DNA from: Solanum dulcamara
Lineage: Eukaryota; Streptophyta; Magnoliopsida; Solanales; Solanaceae
Reading direction: 5' to 3'
NCBI RefSeq assembly: GCF_947179165.1
Contig: NC_077239.1
Location: forward strand, 30,394,134-30,458,133
Length of the DNA: 64,000 nucleotides
Made by a program: the position numbers and the translations under genes. The notes below the pieces were generated by a model. The model saw nothing but the letters and a program-made list of their open reading frames with translations, was not told the DNA's origin and made no database searches. Positions 47,946 through 59,629 of the stretch are shown here, in pieces (position 1 is the first letter of the stretch; each line of letters begins with the position of its first letter).

Positions 47946-48306
47946 TATATCAATTCTAACCAAGCCAAGTCTATAAAGAGTAAGCCATAGCCTACCTCAA
48001 AGCCGAAACCACGAACCATTAAACTTGAGTCTTTCCTTTCTGGTCTCCTTAAAATGATGCTACTTTATAAAATTATTAAATAACACATCAAAACAAAGCC
48101 AACGATACCCATATCTCTATAATTACAAAAGGAACTAAAATTGAGTCAAAATTTGACATTGGGACCCACACACAAAATTGAAAAACCAAATCTGTCACAA
48201 GGTCCCAAATAACTCAAGGAACTTGTGGCACAAAAATGGGCATATTTCGAGCACCAGAAGAGCTCAAATAACCCAACCAAATTCAAGCCCTAGAATAGAT
48301 CAAAAA

Positions 48307-51300
48307 TGTTACACCCCACACTTTTGAACCTTGAGACGTGTTCCTAACCTTCTTGAAGATGGACATGAGACCCATAATGTCCACACACGTCAAACAAATC
48401 TAAGGAAAGAAGAATGCGATACCCCACAGTAGAGAATGTTCAAAATAGAGTCATAAGAATCCGAAAAGAGTTGGAGGCCAAGATATGAGTCGTAGGACGC
48501 GATTCACCTACGTAAGCTACTAATTTAGAAGTCTTATACACTTGAGCTACCTAAGTACATACCAAGCTTACGTAGTACATATTACATAGGTTCGTGAGAT
48601 AAGATAAGATTACAAACCCACGAGGAAGGAGAAAAGATGACACATGGCAGCCAATAAATGAGTGACACGTGGTAGCATCTCAAGAAAGAAGGTGAACCAC
48701 CTTATTGGGGTCAATTAGGTGACCCACCTTCTTGGGGGAGGTGGACCCCACTGCCATATGGCAGCCTTGGAGGCTATGTATGGATTTGTGGCCCAATAAG
48801 GGCTTAACACGTGTCACCCTTAGGGGCTGACATGTGTCACCTCCTAAAGGAGTGTATATACACATGTAAGTATGATTAAACTTCCTTTTACACATCAAAT
48901 ATTCATATTCATCACTTGGAAAAGGAAAAGAGATCCTAAAGACTAAGAGAGAGCACCTACGGCCAAGGCCAAGAATTCAAGGTGAGTTCCGATTTTCTCT
49001 GTGAATTAATTATCTATGGTGTTCCTAAACCATATGGAGATTTATATATGTATCTTAAAATGCCTACTGTACCATATCTTTAGCTTTACACTTAGAAACT
49101 TAGAAGAAAGTCGAAAGAAAAGCTTGAGAGAACAAGCTAGAGGGGCTACGGATTTGGAGCAACAAAAAGGTAAGTCCCGATTTCGTTCTGTGAATTAATC
49201 ATTTGGGTTATCCCAAGGTTATATTATGGTGTTTGATAACATAAAATTCCAATTTGGGGCAGGAAGGAAGTGATACAAACAGTCCGCGCAATTTCAGCAC
49301 ATTTGGAGAAGTTTTGAGTCACAATTTGGCAGTTTTGGCCAATTTCGGGTACGGTAAGATTTCTCCTTTCAATTTGGACTTTATGGTGTTGTTATGGAGT
49401 GTGTTAAACTCCCTATAGGTGTCTGGAAATGTGAAAAATTCATAAAAATGCTTGACGATCGAAACAAACTAAATTGGAGTCGCTATAGTTAAATTGTAGT
49501 CGAAGCAAGGTGTTGCGCTTGTGGTGTGTGCTACAGGTGTGTGGTGGTGTTTTTCAGGGGATAAAAGTGTTCTAAAAGAGTTTTGGGAGCTTCTTTTTGC
49601 AGCACATGACCCCTCATTTCGTATAATTAAAGGCTTTGCGAAATAAAGACTAGAAACCCTATTTTGGTGTCGTAATTTTCAGCAAGTTGTTTGGAGCTTA
49701 TGTTGTGTAATGTTGCCATGTTTTATTTGTATATGAGCTGCAGTTTGTTGTTGTTGGTTTGCTTTAGTGGTTAGGGATCTAATTGGAAATTCGTATAGGG
49801 CATGTTATAGGGATGGTGTTGCCCAATTTTCGTTAACGCCTTAACTAATTAAAGACCTAGTCGAGGAGACGAACAAGGACATAGGTTCCATGAATACTAA
49901 GGTGCAACCGAAGGCGCTGAAAAGTTTAAGGTTGTTGATACTCGCATTTCTTTCATGTTAAACAGGTTTGGAGGATGAAGACGTGGACGTGATTAAGAGA
50001 AGTCCATACGAGGTATGTGAAGCTTTCTCTTGGCATGGTTTAGGAATAAGTATGTAAAGCTATCTTTCTTCCCTTTTTGCATGTCTTAGCCGTAAGTAAA
50101 TTGTATGTGAAATGAGGGGATAATTCTATTCCCAGAACTCCAAGTACGCCTCATAATCCCTATCCACTGCTTAGTATTGGAACTCCTGCAAGAATAGAGT
50201 ATTGCCTGTTAAGGCTTCTACATGTTAAAAGAGTAGTGTGTGGAAAGCTATCTCTCATTTCTCTTGATATGTACTTGGTATGAAAATGAGATTATGATTC
50301 CATAGTTGTTCACCAAGCCCCAAGATAGGCAAGGTACGAAATATATACATGATGACCACATGAAGGGAAGTACAGACTGTATAGAGCTTATTCTCTTTCT
50401 TTTTCTGGCATATCTTAGTTGTAAGTTAAATATGATATGAGCTTCGGGGTAACTCCATTCTTAAGCATCTCTTATTTACTTCTGAATATTGAAGTCTTAT
50501 AGTAGTTGAACTATTTCCATGGGAACTTCTATATGTTAAAGAGGTAACCAATGTACAAGCTCCAAGTCTTAAAGACTATATGATAACAAGTGTTTCTGAT
50601 TCCATAAGCGACTTGGCCTTACCTTGGTACATGTCTAGGGTCCCCGAGATTACAACTGACATAGCCCATAATGGCGTTTAGAGGACACTCGAGATGATTA
50701 CATCACTACTCGGGTCCTCAGACGAAGGTTTAATCTTCTTATACAGTCAAGTATCTGGTAATGTTTTAAATTGCATATGGTTACTCACTACTCTACTCGT
50801 GCATACTGTAATCCTTCTATCATTGAGTCCCGGGCCAGGGTATGTTCTTGTGTACAGTTCACTGTATTATTCATTGTCCCTCACTAGAGGGCCAGGGTAC
50901 GTATGTATATACATGATGATGTGTTGTAATAAGGTGGTGATGGCACTGGGTCTATGATGGATTTTACAGATGTATTCACCGGATCCCTGATAGGGCCGAC
51001 TATATGGTATAATTTGAGCATGCATACTTTTTATGATTCACAGGGTATAGGTACATATTTCTGATTTGATATTTTATTCTTGTTTTTCTATCTCAAATAT
51101 GCTTCTAGTTGTATTATGTTATGTTTTACATACTCAGTACATATGTCGTACTGACCCTTTTTCTTTGGGGGGCTGCGTTTTATGCCCACAGGTACAAATA
51201 CAGGTTTTGGGAGTCTGTCAATTTAGGATTCCATTCAGCTTAGCTGGAAGAGGCTCTATTGTATCAGAGACTAGTTTATGATACTGGCTACTGATATATA

Positions 51301-51705
51301 TAATTGTTTTTGTTATTCAGGGGTATGGCAGGGGCCTTGTCCCGCCATATGTTGTCATAATATTTTAGAGGTGTAAAGACATGTATATGTGGATTGTGTA
51401 TGTCAGTTTGGTTCAGCTGGGTCTACATGATGTATGGTATATGTTATTACATTATGGGAGCCTTGTCTGCTTGGGTGCCCTTTCAGGTTATGATGCAAAT
51501 GAAAGATGCTACATATATATGAAATGATATGACCCACGGGGGTTCTTATGTACATGTCATGTTATTTTTAGTCCGGTTTGACTACACTTGATTTATATAC
51601 ATTACGTGTCTATCATTCGACTTGACCACAACTAATAAATATGTATATGGGGGGGGGGGGTCAAGGTCGGACCCCAGTCGCGGCCTACGGGGTTGGGCCG
51701 TGACA
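48307..51705 (+). mobile_element. Solo LTR, 3399 bp, family A, with perfect target duplication
   Basis: It runs from TGTTACACCCC to GGGCCGTGACA and is flanked on both sides by AAAAA (48302-48306 and 51706-51710). It follows the block order of the family A LTRs at 7423 and 14972 but is clearly a different subfamily, for example 'ggtcggaccccagtcgcgg' near its end and a run of ten Gs at about 51651-51660. A candidate TATA box ('gagtgtatatacaca') lies near 48850. No internal region is left. Confidence 0.92.
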
Positions 51706-52796
51706 AAAAATACAAGAAATGATGAAATTTACATGAAACTTATAAGATTTTTAGGACGGAAAAGGGTCTCAGAACATTCCCTCAAGAATCTCCAACACAC
51801 CAGAATGAGAATGATTAAAAATGATCAAGATTTTCTCCCAAAAATGTGTTTTAAAATGTTGAAAATGAAGAGAAAAGGGATGGAATTGGGTCTTAAAAGA
51901 CGTCACTGCTAGGCCCCTTAATTGTTTTCGTGAACGTGGAGACAAGCTCCACGAATGAGGAGGCATGTCCGCAAACGCAAAGTACAACCATACATATCTC
52001 CGCAAATGCGGCATGAGTCCCACGAACATGGAGTACAAGAGGCTCGAACTCCGAGAATGCGGCCAGAGGCCAGCAACGTGGAGAGGAAATTTGAGGTACA
52101 CCAGAAGTTGTGCTGGTGCATTTTCACTAAGGGAAACAAGTCCCTCAACGGGGCTCAAAACTCATTCAGAATCCCGTTGACACAAACCAACTATTCTACC
52201 CAACTGGAAAAATATTTTAGACTCAACAGAATTGACATATTTTCCAACGGAGGTCGTTTCGATGAAATGTTGACCAAAATCAAAGAATTTCAAAGAAAAA
52301 TACTTAAAATGCACAACTAATCAAATAATCATTTTGATCACCTTCGAAACCAAACCGAAGGTCGTTCCAGACCAAACTTGGCATTTTGGAGATAATTGCA
52401 CTGATAGAATTTTCATACGAGCATTAACTCAAAATGTTGACCGAAGTCAAACTTGGCCAAACTTTAAAATTAAAACGGCAAAAGCACCTTAACTCAAAAT
52501 GAAGACTCCAAAATCAAAACCAATCTTCCTTCTAGACCAAAATGGACCTTCCAGAGCTTATTGAACCATCAGAATTTTCATGAGACGCCCGAATCTCCGG
52601 ATGTTGACTAAAGTCAACTCTTTCAAACTTTAAGCCTAAAAAATAGCCAAACCTCCTCAAAACTGAATTGGACACCTTGGAAAGTGTGCCACTCATCCCA
52701 ACATCACATATGAACTATAAAAAAAGCTACGAGAAGGGTTAAAATAGTAAAAACACATAAAAGCATAAAAATGAACTTAGAGGTCATTACAAACCT

Positions 52797-53095
52797 AGCG
52801 CATGGAGGGAGGCCGTGGTGAAAAATGTGATAGAGGCCTGCAGGGGGTGTCCACCAAGGAGGCCATTACAGTCCGTGGTCTAAACCACTGCTCGTGTTGG
52901 CCCCTATGGACAACACCTATAAAACCCAAATTCCAGGGCATAGACCACGATGGACCTTTTATGGGTCTTGGTCCTCTTCATGGTCCATTAAGGGTCTCGT
53001 GAAGACCACTTAGTGCGTAAAAGATGAGTTTCTTCTAGAAATTCATCTTTGAACCTTGTGTTAGGAATTTTCAACTTTTGGGTCTTACAATATCT
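52797..53095 (-). mobile_element. Central LTR shared by elements E and H, second part
   Basis: It continues the LTR broken at 37531: 'gagggaggccgtggtgaaaaat' matches the complete LTR at 31396 onward. It ends 'tcttacaatatct' next to a reversed polypurine tract ('ctcccttgggaac', 53096-53108). The PPT side shows that it is also the 3' LTR of element H. Confidence 0.85.
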
Positions 53096-53108
53096 CTCCC
53101 TTGGGAAC
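53096..53108 (-). other. Polypurine tract of element H
   Basis: On the minus strand GTTCCCAAGGGAG lies directly before the LTR start, as in element E. Confidence 0.7.
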
Positions 53109-53349
53109 ATTCATTCTTGAATGAGACTCAAACTAGCATGAATGGAATAGGAAAAGAACACAGTAGCCCAAAATTACTGTAAAACATCTCAAAAATGCAT
53201 AAAACATGGAATCTTTCATGTCAAGCTAAAACTTTACTTTAAAACTCATTTTATGAACATGGACGTATATAAAAGCAAGAGAATGACTTAAACACATAGT
53301 TTGGGCTGATTGGATCATGAAGGAACTAAATACTTCAACTAGGCACAAG

Positions 53350-54790
53350 AGAAAAGAGATGAGGATATGATGACATCACATCGGTTTTAGCTTCCCATGT
53401 AGTACCCTCGACCTCTTGGTTCCTCTATAACACTTTAACTGAAGCTATCTCCTTATTTCTCAACTATCTAACTTTCTGGTCTAACATCTCAACCGTGACC
53501 TCCTCGTAGGAGAGACTCTCCTTTACCTCAATGGTGTCCAATGGCACAATGGAGCGAGGATCACCAACAAACTTCCTCAATAAGGACACATGGAACATAA
53601 GATCCACCAATACCAAATCAAAAGGCAAACCCAACTCATATGCCACCTTACCAATCCCTCTCAAAATATTATATGGGCCAACGTAGTGGGGACTTAGCTT
53701 TTGGTTCTTACCAAAATGCACTGTACTCTTCATGGGTAAAAGTTTTAAATAAACCCAATCATTAACCTCGAATTCATGTTCTATTTTTCTCATATTCGAA
53801 TAGGACATTTGTTGGATTTGGGCTTTTTTCAATTTATTTCTAATGAGTCTAACCTTCTCCATAGCCTCAAATACAAACTCGAGTCCTATCAAAATAACTT
53901 CCCCTACCTCGAACCAACTAATAGTAGATTTACATCTCCTACCTTAGAAAGACTCAAATGGAGCCACCTGAATGCTGGAATAACAACAATTATTGTAGGT
54001 GAATTCTATCAATAGTGAATGATCATCCTAATTACCTTTAAAATTTATAACACATGCTCTCAACATATCCTCTAATTTATGAATGGTATGATCGGCTTGA
54101 CCATTTGTCTGTGCTTGAAAAGTTGTACTAAGCTTCACTTGAGTACCAAGACCCATTTGGATAGCTATCCAAAACTGTGATGTAAACTAATTACCTCAAT
54201 ACTAGATGATAGACAATGGAACACCATGAAGATTAACCAACTCTCGAATATACAATCTAGAATAGTCCTCAGCTGAGTACGGAGTCTTAACAAGAAGAAA
54301 ATGAGCTGACTTAATCATTTAGTCAACAACCACCCAAATAAAATCATGTTTCCTATGGGTACAAGGCAAACCACCCAAATAAAATCATGTTTCCTACAGG
54401 TACGAGGCAAACCAGTAATGAAGTCCATATTCAAAGCTTCAATTTCTAAGTAGGAATCTCAATGTCTTGAGCCAAACCTCCTAGTTTTGGACATTTAGCT
54501 ATAAGCTCTGCAATATCCCTCTTCATACCATTCCACCAATCCATTTATCTCAAATTAGGATATATCTTTATGGAGCCTAGATGAATAGAATACCGTGAAC
54601 AATAAGCCTCAGAAAATATCATTTTCTTTAACCCATCAATATTTGGAACACATAATCTGCCTTGATATCTGAAAACATCATCTTCCCCTTAGGATAAAAC
54701 TTTAATGGCTCTTTCGACAACCGCCTTCTTCAATTCGACCAATGAAGGATCATTATCCTGTTTTGCTTTAATATCCGCCAAAAATCACAA
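53350..54790 (-). pseudogene. Integrase with chromodomain of element H, broken
   Basis: The best open frame is 142 codons (53892-53464): GLEFVFEAMEKVRLIR, FEVNDWVYLKLLPMK, LSPHYVGPYNILR (GPY motif), GKVAYELGLP, FHVSLLRKFVGDPRS and SLSYEEV. A chromodomain-like tail follows near 53460-53360 (VEGTTWEAKTD, SSYPHLF). In the core, the third catalytic residue is Asp rather than Glu (GAT, 54091-54093, in the DGQAER block). A 41-bp segment at 54330-54370 is repeated at 54371-54411, which shifts the frame between the first and second Asp blocks. Confidence 0.87.
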
Positions 54791-56130
54791 TTCATAACCA
54801 TTTTGAACAGTCACACCACCAACCTCAAAATCAACAAACAGAACACCCAAATGGGCTAATCTGTGCACATCTTGAACCATCTTCTTTTTCTCATCCTCAA
54901 CACGAGCAACACTATTCATGGATAATCTACTAAGAGTGTTAGCAGCCTTATTTGCCTTTCTCGGATGGTATACACATTTATATCATGATCTTTCAATAAC
55001 TTAAGTCATCTCCTATGTCGAAGGTTCAAGTCCTTTTGAGTGAACACATATTCCAAACTCTTGTGATCGATGAAAACATCTATATGGACAACATATAAAT
55101 AAAGTCTCCACAACTTCAAAGCAAATACCATAACCACTAACTCTAACTCATGCATCGGGTAATTCTTTTCACGAATGTTGAGATCTAGAAGCATAGGTTA
55201 TTAATTTACCATTTTGTATTAGAACACAACCAAGACCAAATCGTGAAGAATAACAATAGAAAATAAACCCATCTGAACCTTTTGGTAAAGTCAACACCAG
55301 AGCGGAGGTAAGTCTATCCTTCAACTCTTAAAAGCTTTTCTCACATGCCTCAAACTATTGGAATTTCACTTTCTTTAGAGTCAGAGTAGTCAAGGGTAAT
55401 GCAATGGAAAAGAATCCTTCCACAAACCATCTATAGTAATCGTCTAAGCCCAAGAAACTCCAAATATCAGAAGGAGACAGCGGTTTAGGCCAATTCTTAA
55501 CCATTTCGATCTTCTTAGGATCAGCCATGATACCTTCACTAGAGACAATATGGCTAAGAAAAGCAACTGACCTTAACTAAAATTCACATTTACTAAACTT
55601 TGCATACAACTGAAGGTCCTTGAGAATTTACAACACAATCCTCAAATATTCGGCATGCTCTTTCTCACTGCGAAAGCAGACCAAAATATCATTGATGAAC
55701 ACATTAATGAACATATCAAAGTATTTCTTGAACACCATGTTCCTCAAATCCATAAAAGTTTCAGAAGCATTCTTTAGTTCAAAAGACATAACCAAGTGTT
55801 TAAAGTGACCATATTAAAAGTTGTCTTCGAAATGTCACAGTCCCTTACTCGGAGTTGATGATAACCCGGAAGAAGATCAATCTTTATAAAGTAACTTACT
55901 CCTTGAAATTGATCAAACAAGTCATCAATACCTGGAATGGGATACTTATTCTTAGTTATGAACTTGTTCGATTGTCGGTAATTAATACACATATGGAACC
56001 ATATTTCTTTCTAACAAAGAGAAACAGAGCACCCCATGGAGAGATACTTGGTCTAATAAAACCCTTATCCAATAAATCTTTCAACTGATCCTTTAACTAT
56101 TTCAATTCTATCAAAGCCATTCAATAAGGA
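54791..56130 (-). pseudogene. RT and RNase H of element H, broken
   Basis: The RT palm is in an open frame (55992-55774): [41 protein letters not shown], keeping the first catalytic Asp in KIDL. The main catalytic box reads FIND; AAT at 55691-55693 replaces the first Asp. RNase H (55300-55006) has REKNYPMHELELVVMVFALKLWR and DHKSLEYVFTQKDLNLR. SPWGAP-type wording lies at 56040. Stops and small indels separate the blocks. Confidence 0.87.
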
Positions 56131-56211
56131 GGAATATATATAGGTTGAGTACTAAGGAGGAGATTGATACCAAAGTCTATTTCCCTTTCAAGAGGAATGC
56201 CTGGGAGATCA

Positions 56212-56772
56212 TCAAGAAAAACTTCTAAAAAACTCATTCACAACTAGAACTGACTCAAGAAACTCATTAATGACTGGAACTGGCTCAAGAGTAGGAGTTT
56301 TGGAATTTGTATCTCTAACTCGAACTAGATGATAGATGCAACCTTTGGAAATCATTTTCTGAGCTTTAAGGCATGAAATTAATTTACCCTTAAACATAAA
56401 ATTATTTATCTTCCATTCTAAGACTGGCTCATTAGGAAATTGAAACTTTACCATATTGTTCCTACAACATATAGAGGCATAACATGCATGAATCCAATCC
56501 ATACCGAGAATAACATCAAAATCGATCATATAAAGTTCTACAGGATCAACTGTGGTAATTTTATGAAAAACTGAAATTGGGTAATTTCTATAGACTCTTT
56601 TAGCCACAACCAAATCTTCAATAGGAGTATAGACCAAAAAAAGCTCGAGCAAAGTCTCGAGACTAATAATAAATATCATAACAAGATAAGAAGTAGCAAA
56701 TGATAGAGTAGCACCCAAATCTAACAATGCATATATATCAAAGTCAAAGACTTTCAATATACCCGTGACCAC
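56212..56772 (-). pseudogene. Protease of element H (long open frame, altered)
   Basis: A continuous frame of 186 codons has the gag-protease join GILKVFDFDIYALLD. The aspartic protease triplet is DLG at residues 18-20, where relatives have D(S/P)G, followed by ATLSFATS. Further on are KRVYRNYPISV, MIDFDVILGMDWIHACYASI, VKFQFPNEPVLEW and LISCLKAQKMISKG, the linker that leads to RT. The last part repeats VVNEF-type wording because of a short internal duplication near 56230-56280. It is the longest surviving open frame in the window, yet it has no start codon of its own in relatives. Confidence 0.82.
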
Positions 56773-56779
56773 ATTTAGA

Positions 56780-57587
56780 GATTCCTCAACCTCTTGCCTA
56801 CCTTGGAGGGCCTAGAACCTATTTTGGTGTGGGTCGCCACCATGTGGAGCTCATTCACCTTGAGTAGTTTGAACTTTAGGATGCCCTTCTCTCCCCTTGC
56901 TATGGCATTGGGAGACTTTGTGCCCCATCATACCACATCCAAAGCATGCACCCGTTCCAATCAAATATTTACCTCCATGGTTTCTTCCACACTTAGTAAA
57001 CTTAGGAAGAGTAGTTCCTTTAGCGTTACAACCTTGGGCCTTAGGGTTGGAGACCCTATCTTTTTCAAATCTTTTACTCAGATCTTGTGAAGAACCTTGT
57101 CCTTGAAACTTTTGGCCTTATTAGAATCACCCATTACCACCATTAGATTTAGGTTGAGAAAACCCACCTTCATAGCAAGTACTCTTGGACTCCCTTATTT
57201 TCCTTTCCTTAAACTTCTCCCCTTCAATTTGTTCGGCATAAGTCATGAGTCTAGAAATATCCATCTTCTTGATGAGCATGTAGTTCGGCATTTTTTCATC
57301 ACCAAATCCAATACACCTAAAATAAACTTACTCATTCAGGCACGAGGGTCGGCTACCAAAGAAGGATCATATTTGGACAACTATGTGAACTTGAGGGCAT
57401 ATTCCCTCACACTCATATTTCCTTTTTTGAGATTTATAAATTCCAACACCATTCCCTCTCTCAACTCAAGTGGGAAAAAGTGGTCAAGAAATACAACTTT
57501 GAAATTCTCCCATCCTATGGGACCCTCTTCAAAGCTTTTGGCTTTCCATTGAACGACACCTTCGAGTTGGTAGGGTAGTTTTGACCT
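56780..57587 (-). pseudogene. gag of element H, broken
   Basis: Capsid blocks near 57560-57300 read PMGWENFK, FFPLELREGMVLEFINLKKGNMSVREYALKFT and LSKYDPSLVADPRA, followed by MSKF. The zinc knuckle (56946-56905) reads CFGCGMMGHKVSQC with all four metal ligands kept. It is the only intact knuckle of the three I could read. The N-terminal part of gag is gone: near 57587 the sequence switches to mid-LTR sequence, so a deletion removed the gag start, leader, PBS and the U5/R part of the 5' LTR. Confidence 0.82.
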
Positions 57588-58149
57588 TGATGTTTCTCTT
57601 GAATTGCTTGAGGAAGAAGAAGACTCTTGAGGAAACTTTAGACAAAATATTTTGGGTTATGAGTTTTGGATGAGAATGAGAGGGTTAGGAGGGGCTAGGG
57701 TAGTTATTAGGATAAAATAAACCCCTAAAAATTGTCCATATTCATCAATGAGATCATAGGAAAAATACCAAAATACCCCTAACTTAACAAAATTTGGGCA
57801 CCTACATGGAAGGGTATTTACAGACCATATACGCCTTCAGGTCCATGAAAGGTCTTGTGAGCTTGAATGAAACTTTGAATCTTAGGGGTTCACCCTTCAC
57901 GAGCCACATCACGGATTCCACCACAGGTTGTGGTGCTCACCATGGGTCGTGGTCCCTCTCATGGTCCTCACCCAAGATCCAATGTGCACAACACTAGACC
58001 ACAGTGGCTATTCATGGCCTGTGGTCCCCTTTATGACCTGCGGAGGGCTCCATGAAGTCACCTAGTTACAAAAAGCTTTACTTTTCTAGGAACTCTTCGA
58101 TAAACATCATTTTTTGACTTTCTAACTTTCGAGGTCTTTGATGGTGTCA
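57588..58149 (-). mobile_element. 5' LTR remnant of element H (U3 part)
   Basis: From 'cttgaattgcttgaggaag' this follows the U3 half of the LTR at 30930-31682: 'gactcttgagg', 'gatgagaatgagagggttag', the 'cacctacatggaagg' region with hairpin words, and 'ctttcgaggtcttt' at the end. It completes the LTR-body-LTR-body-LTR array that starts at 29447. Confidence 0.7.
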
Positions 58150-58204
58150 CCTTCTGACATAAATATATACACATAGGATTGGATGTCACATTCTGACATA
58201 TATA

Positions 58205-58382
58205 TACCTCATTATGCTTGTCCTTAAATGACTTTTTATCTTGTTTTCCTCTCTTAAAGCTGAGGGTCTTTCGGAAATAGCCGCCCTACCTTTCAAGGTG
58301 GAGGTTAGGTCTGCGTACACTCTACCCTCCTCAGACCCCACATTATGGGATTACACTAGGTTTGTTGTTGTTGTTGTTGTTG
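58205..58382 (+). mobile_element. LINE 3' end (very short RTE-like copy) with (TTG)n tail
   Basis: 'cttgttttcctctctt', 'aaatagccgccctaccttt' and 'ggttaggtctgcgtacactc' match the 3' UTR of the LINE at 25780-25930, and it ends in the same TTG run. It holds no coding sequence. A SINE that shares this LINE tail is an alternative. Confidence 0.8.
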
Positions 58383-59622
58383 ATCGGATATGACATTTTG
58401 AGATAAACTAATAGTATGGGTATGGGTTCCATGAGAGGACCATTGTTTAGTTGTCATCTACGAATTGATCTTGACTATATATGTGATGACCTGATTATAA
58501 TTGAGCATGCACATCCTGTGTAGTTATTGATATGAATGGACCGATGGTCAAAGTATTACCATATGGACTATTGTATTCGAGTTGAAACAGTGAAATCTAT
58601 ATTACTCTTAAAATGGTAAATTTGCAATATACTGCTGTATATGCCTTTTTTGATTATGTTATAGTTGATAGATACTTCTGTATCATAAGTATAATGTTAT
58701 GGATAAGCAAGTAGAGACTAGTTGATATGTTGTTAAGTGAGATTAGAGACTTAAACTCAAATATTGATGGTGTCCTATTGGTACATGTGTTAAAGGGGGA
58801 TGGGAGAGAATTGTGAGATTGTGCCTCCAGCTAGGCCGCCTTGGCGGGTTAAGTCCCGCCATGATGGCCAGTATGGTTAAAAGATGAGCCCTAGTCCACC
58901 TAAATATTGCCATATTATAAGTGAGATGCTAATTATTCTAGGGGCAGGTATTGGTGTGAAAGCTTAAGGTAGTAGACTGGTTAGACAAAGTTAATAGTTG
59001 CCATATTTCAAAAACTCCTCTATGTATTAGAAGGGCTAGGCCTTGACCTGTATTAGAGTTGGAAGTGGACCACCTAGAAGGGGTACGTGTTAGACTTGAA
59101 GGACATTAAATGGGAAATAAGAGTTTATGCATAAAGGTTTGGCGGGTGTATTTCCCTAAGTTCATCTTTTCTTATTGTTGATTTTTTTACATTATGTGGT
59201 GGATACCGGGTTGACTGATGATGCCCACCATTATGTGTTTTGTACTGATACTACTCTTGCTATGCCACTTGGTGTAGTTTGGTTGCAGGGTTAGTGAGGT
59301 TTCTTAAGTAAAGACGAAGATGATTTGTCCAACAACTTCTACTCTTCCTTCCTTATGCTGGAAACTTTTCTGATTAATCTATTATTACTTTGTATCATTA
59401 GAAGTTTTTGTACCTGTTTAGACTAGTATCCTTGGGAGTGTTAGAATATTTCTTATAATAAACCTTAGAGTTTTAAAATTCAATTATGGTGTATTCCTAA
59501 CTCTTTAGGCTGTTATTTTAGTATTTGTTAAACTTTCGCATGTTTTTTGTTTGTGGTAGAGGGTTCTCCTATCTATGTCTTAGAGTAGATGAACGCACCG
59601 CCTAGTGGGTTTGGTCATGATA
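58383..59622 (+). mobile_element. LTR-like sequence, truncated at the 5' side
   Basis: It ends with 'cttagagtagatg..cgcacc' and 'gggtttggtcatgata', which looks like a gypsy LTR end with TGACA changed to TGATA. Internal wording ('gagggttctcctatctatg', 'gtattcctaact') fits the R/U5 part of an LTR. No PBS is clear after it and no second copy is in the window, so this is a tentative call. Confidence 0.45.
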
Positions 59623-59629
59623 AAGGTAC

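Larger units (their letters stand above)
37532..52791 (-). mobile_element. Nearly full-length reversed chromovirus (element G)
   Basis: The outer ends are TGTCACGACTC (37532) and 'ggtcattaca' (52791). The 3' LTR is 37532-40469 (2938 bp). The 5' LTR is 45634-52791, and after removing the solo LTR and the foldback insertion its length is close to that of the 3' LTR. The internal order on the minus strand is PBS, gag, protease, RT, RNase H, integrase, chromodomain. The flanking 5-mers are AACAC (37527-37531) and AACCT (52792-52796), an imperfect target duplication. The interrupted LTR rejoins cleanly across them. The pol wording and LTR size fit the Tekay/Del lineage. Confidence 0.88.
45634..52791 (-). 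repeat. 5' LTR of element G, interrupted by two insertions
   Basis: It opens TGTCATGATCCC and matches 37532-40469 throughout. The foldback element at 47137-47945 replaces about 45 bases of LTR sequence seen in the other copy (near 39025). The solo LTR at 48307-51705 inserted cleanly in 'gatcaaaaatacaag', which in the other copy is the unbroken 'gttcagaaatgcaag' at about 39427. Confidence 0.88.

Noticed and set aside
51622..52320. Several open frames of 70-130 codons on both strands
   Set aside because: They lie in LTR sequence of element G and the solo LTR end. None has a motif, and the matching part of the other LTR has a different set of frames.
56212..56772. The 186-codon open frame as an intact protease gene
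   Set aside because: Its active-site triplet is altered, and gag and RT on both sides are broken. The frame is long by chance survival.
57097..57552. 151-codon open frame on the + strand
   Set aside because: It is the shadow of gag of element H, which reads on the minus strand with clear capsid motifs.
29442..58154. Target duplication for the whole E-H array
   Set aside because: GCTTA on the left and CCTTC on the right do not match, so I do not claim one.
58205..58382. tRNA-derived SINE
   Set aside because: Only the LINE-type 3' end is visible. I see no box A/box B promoter in the preceding bases, so a truncated LINE is the simpler call.
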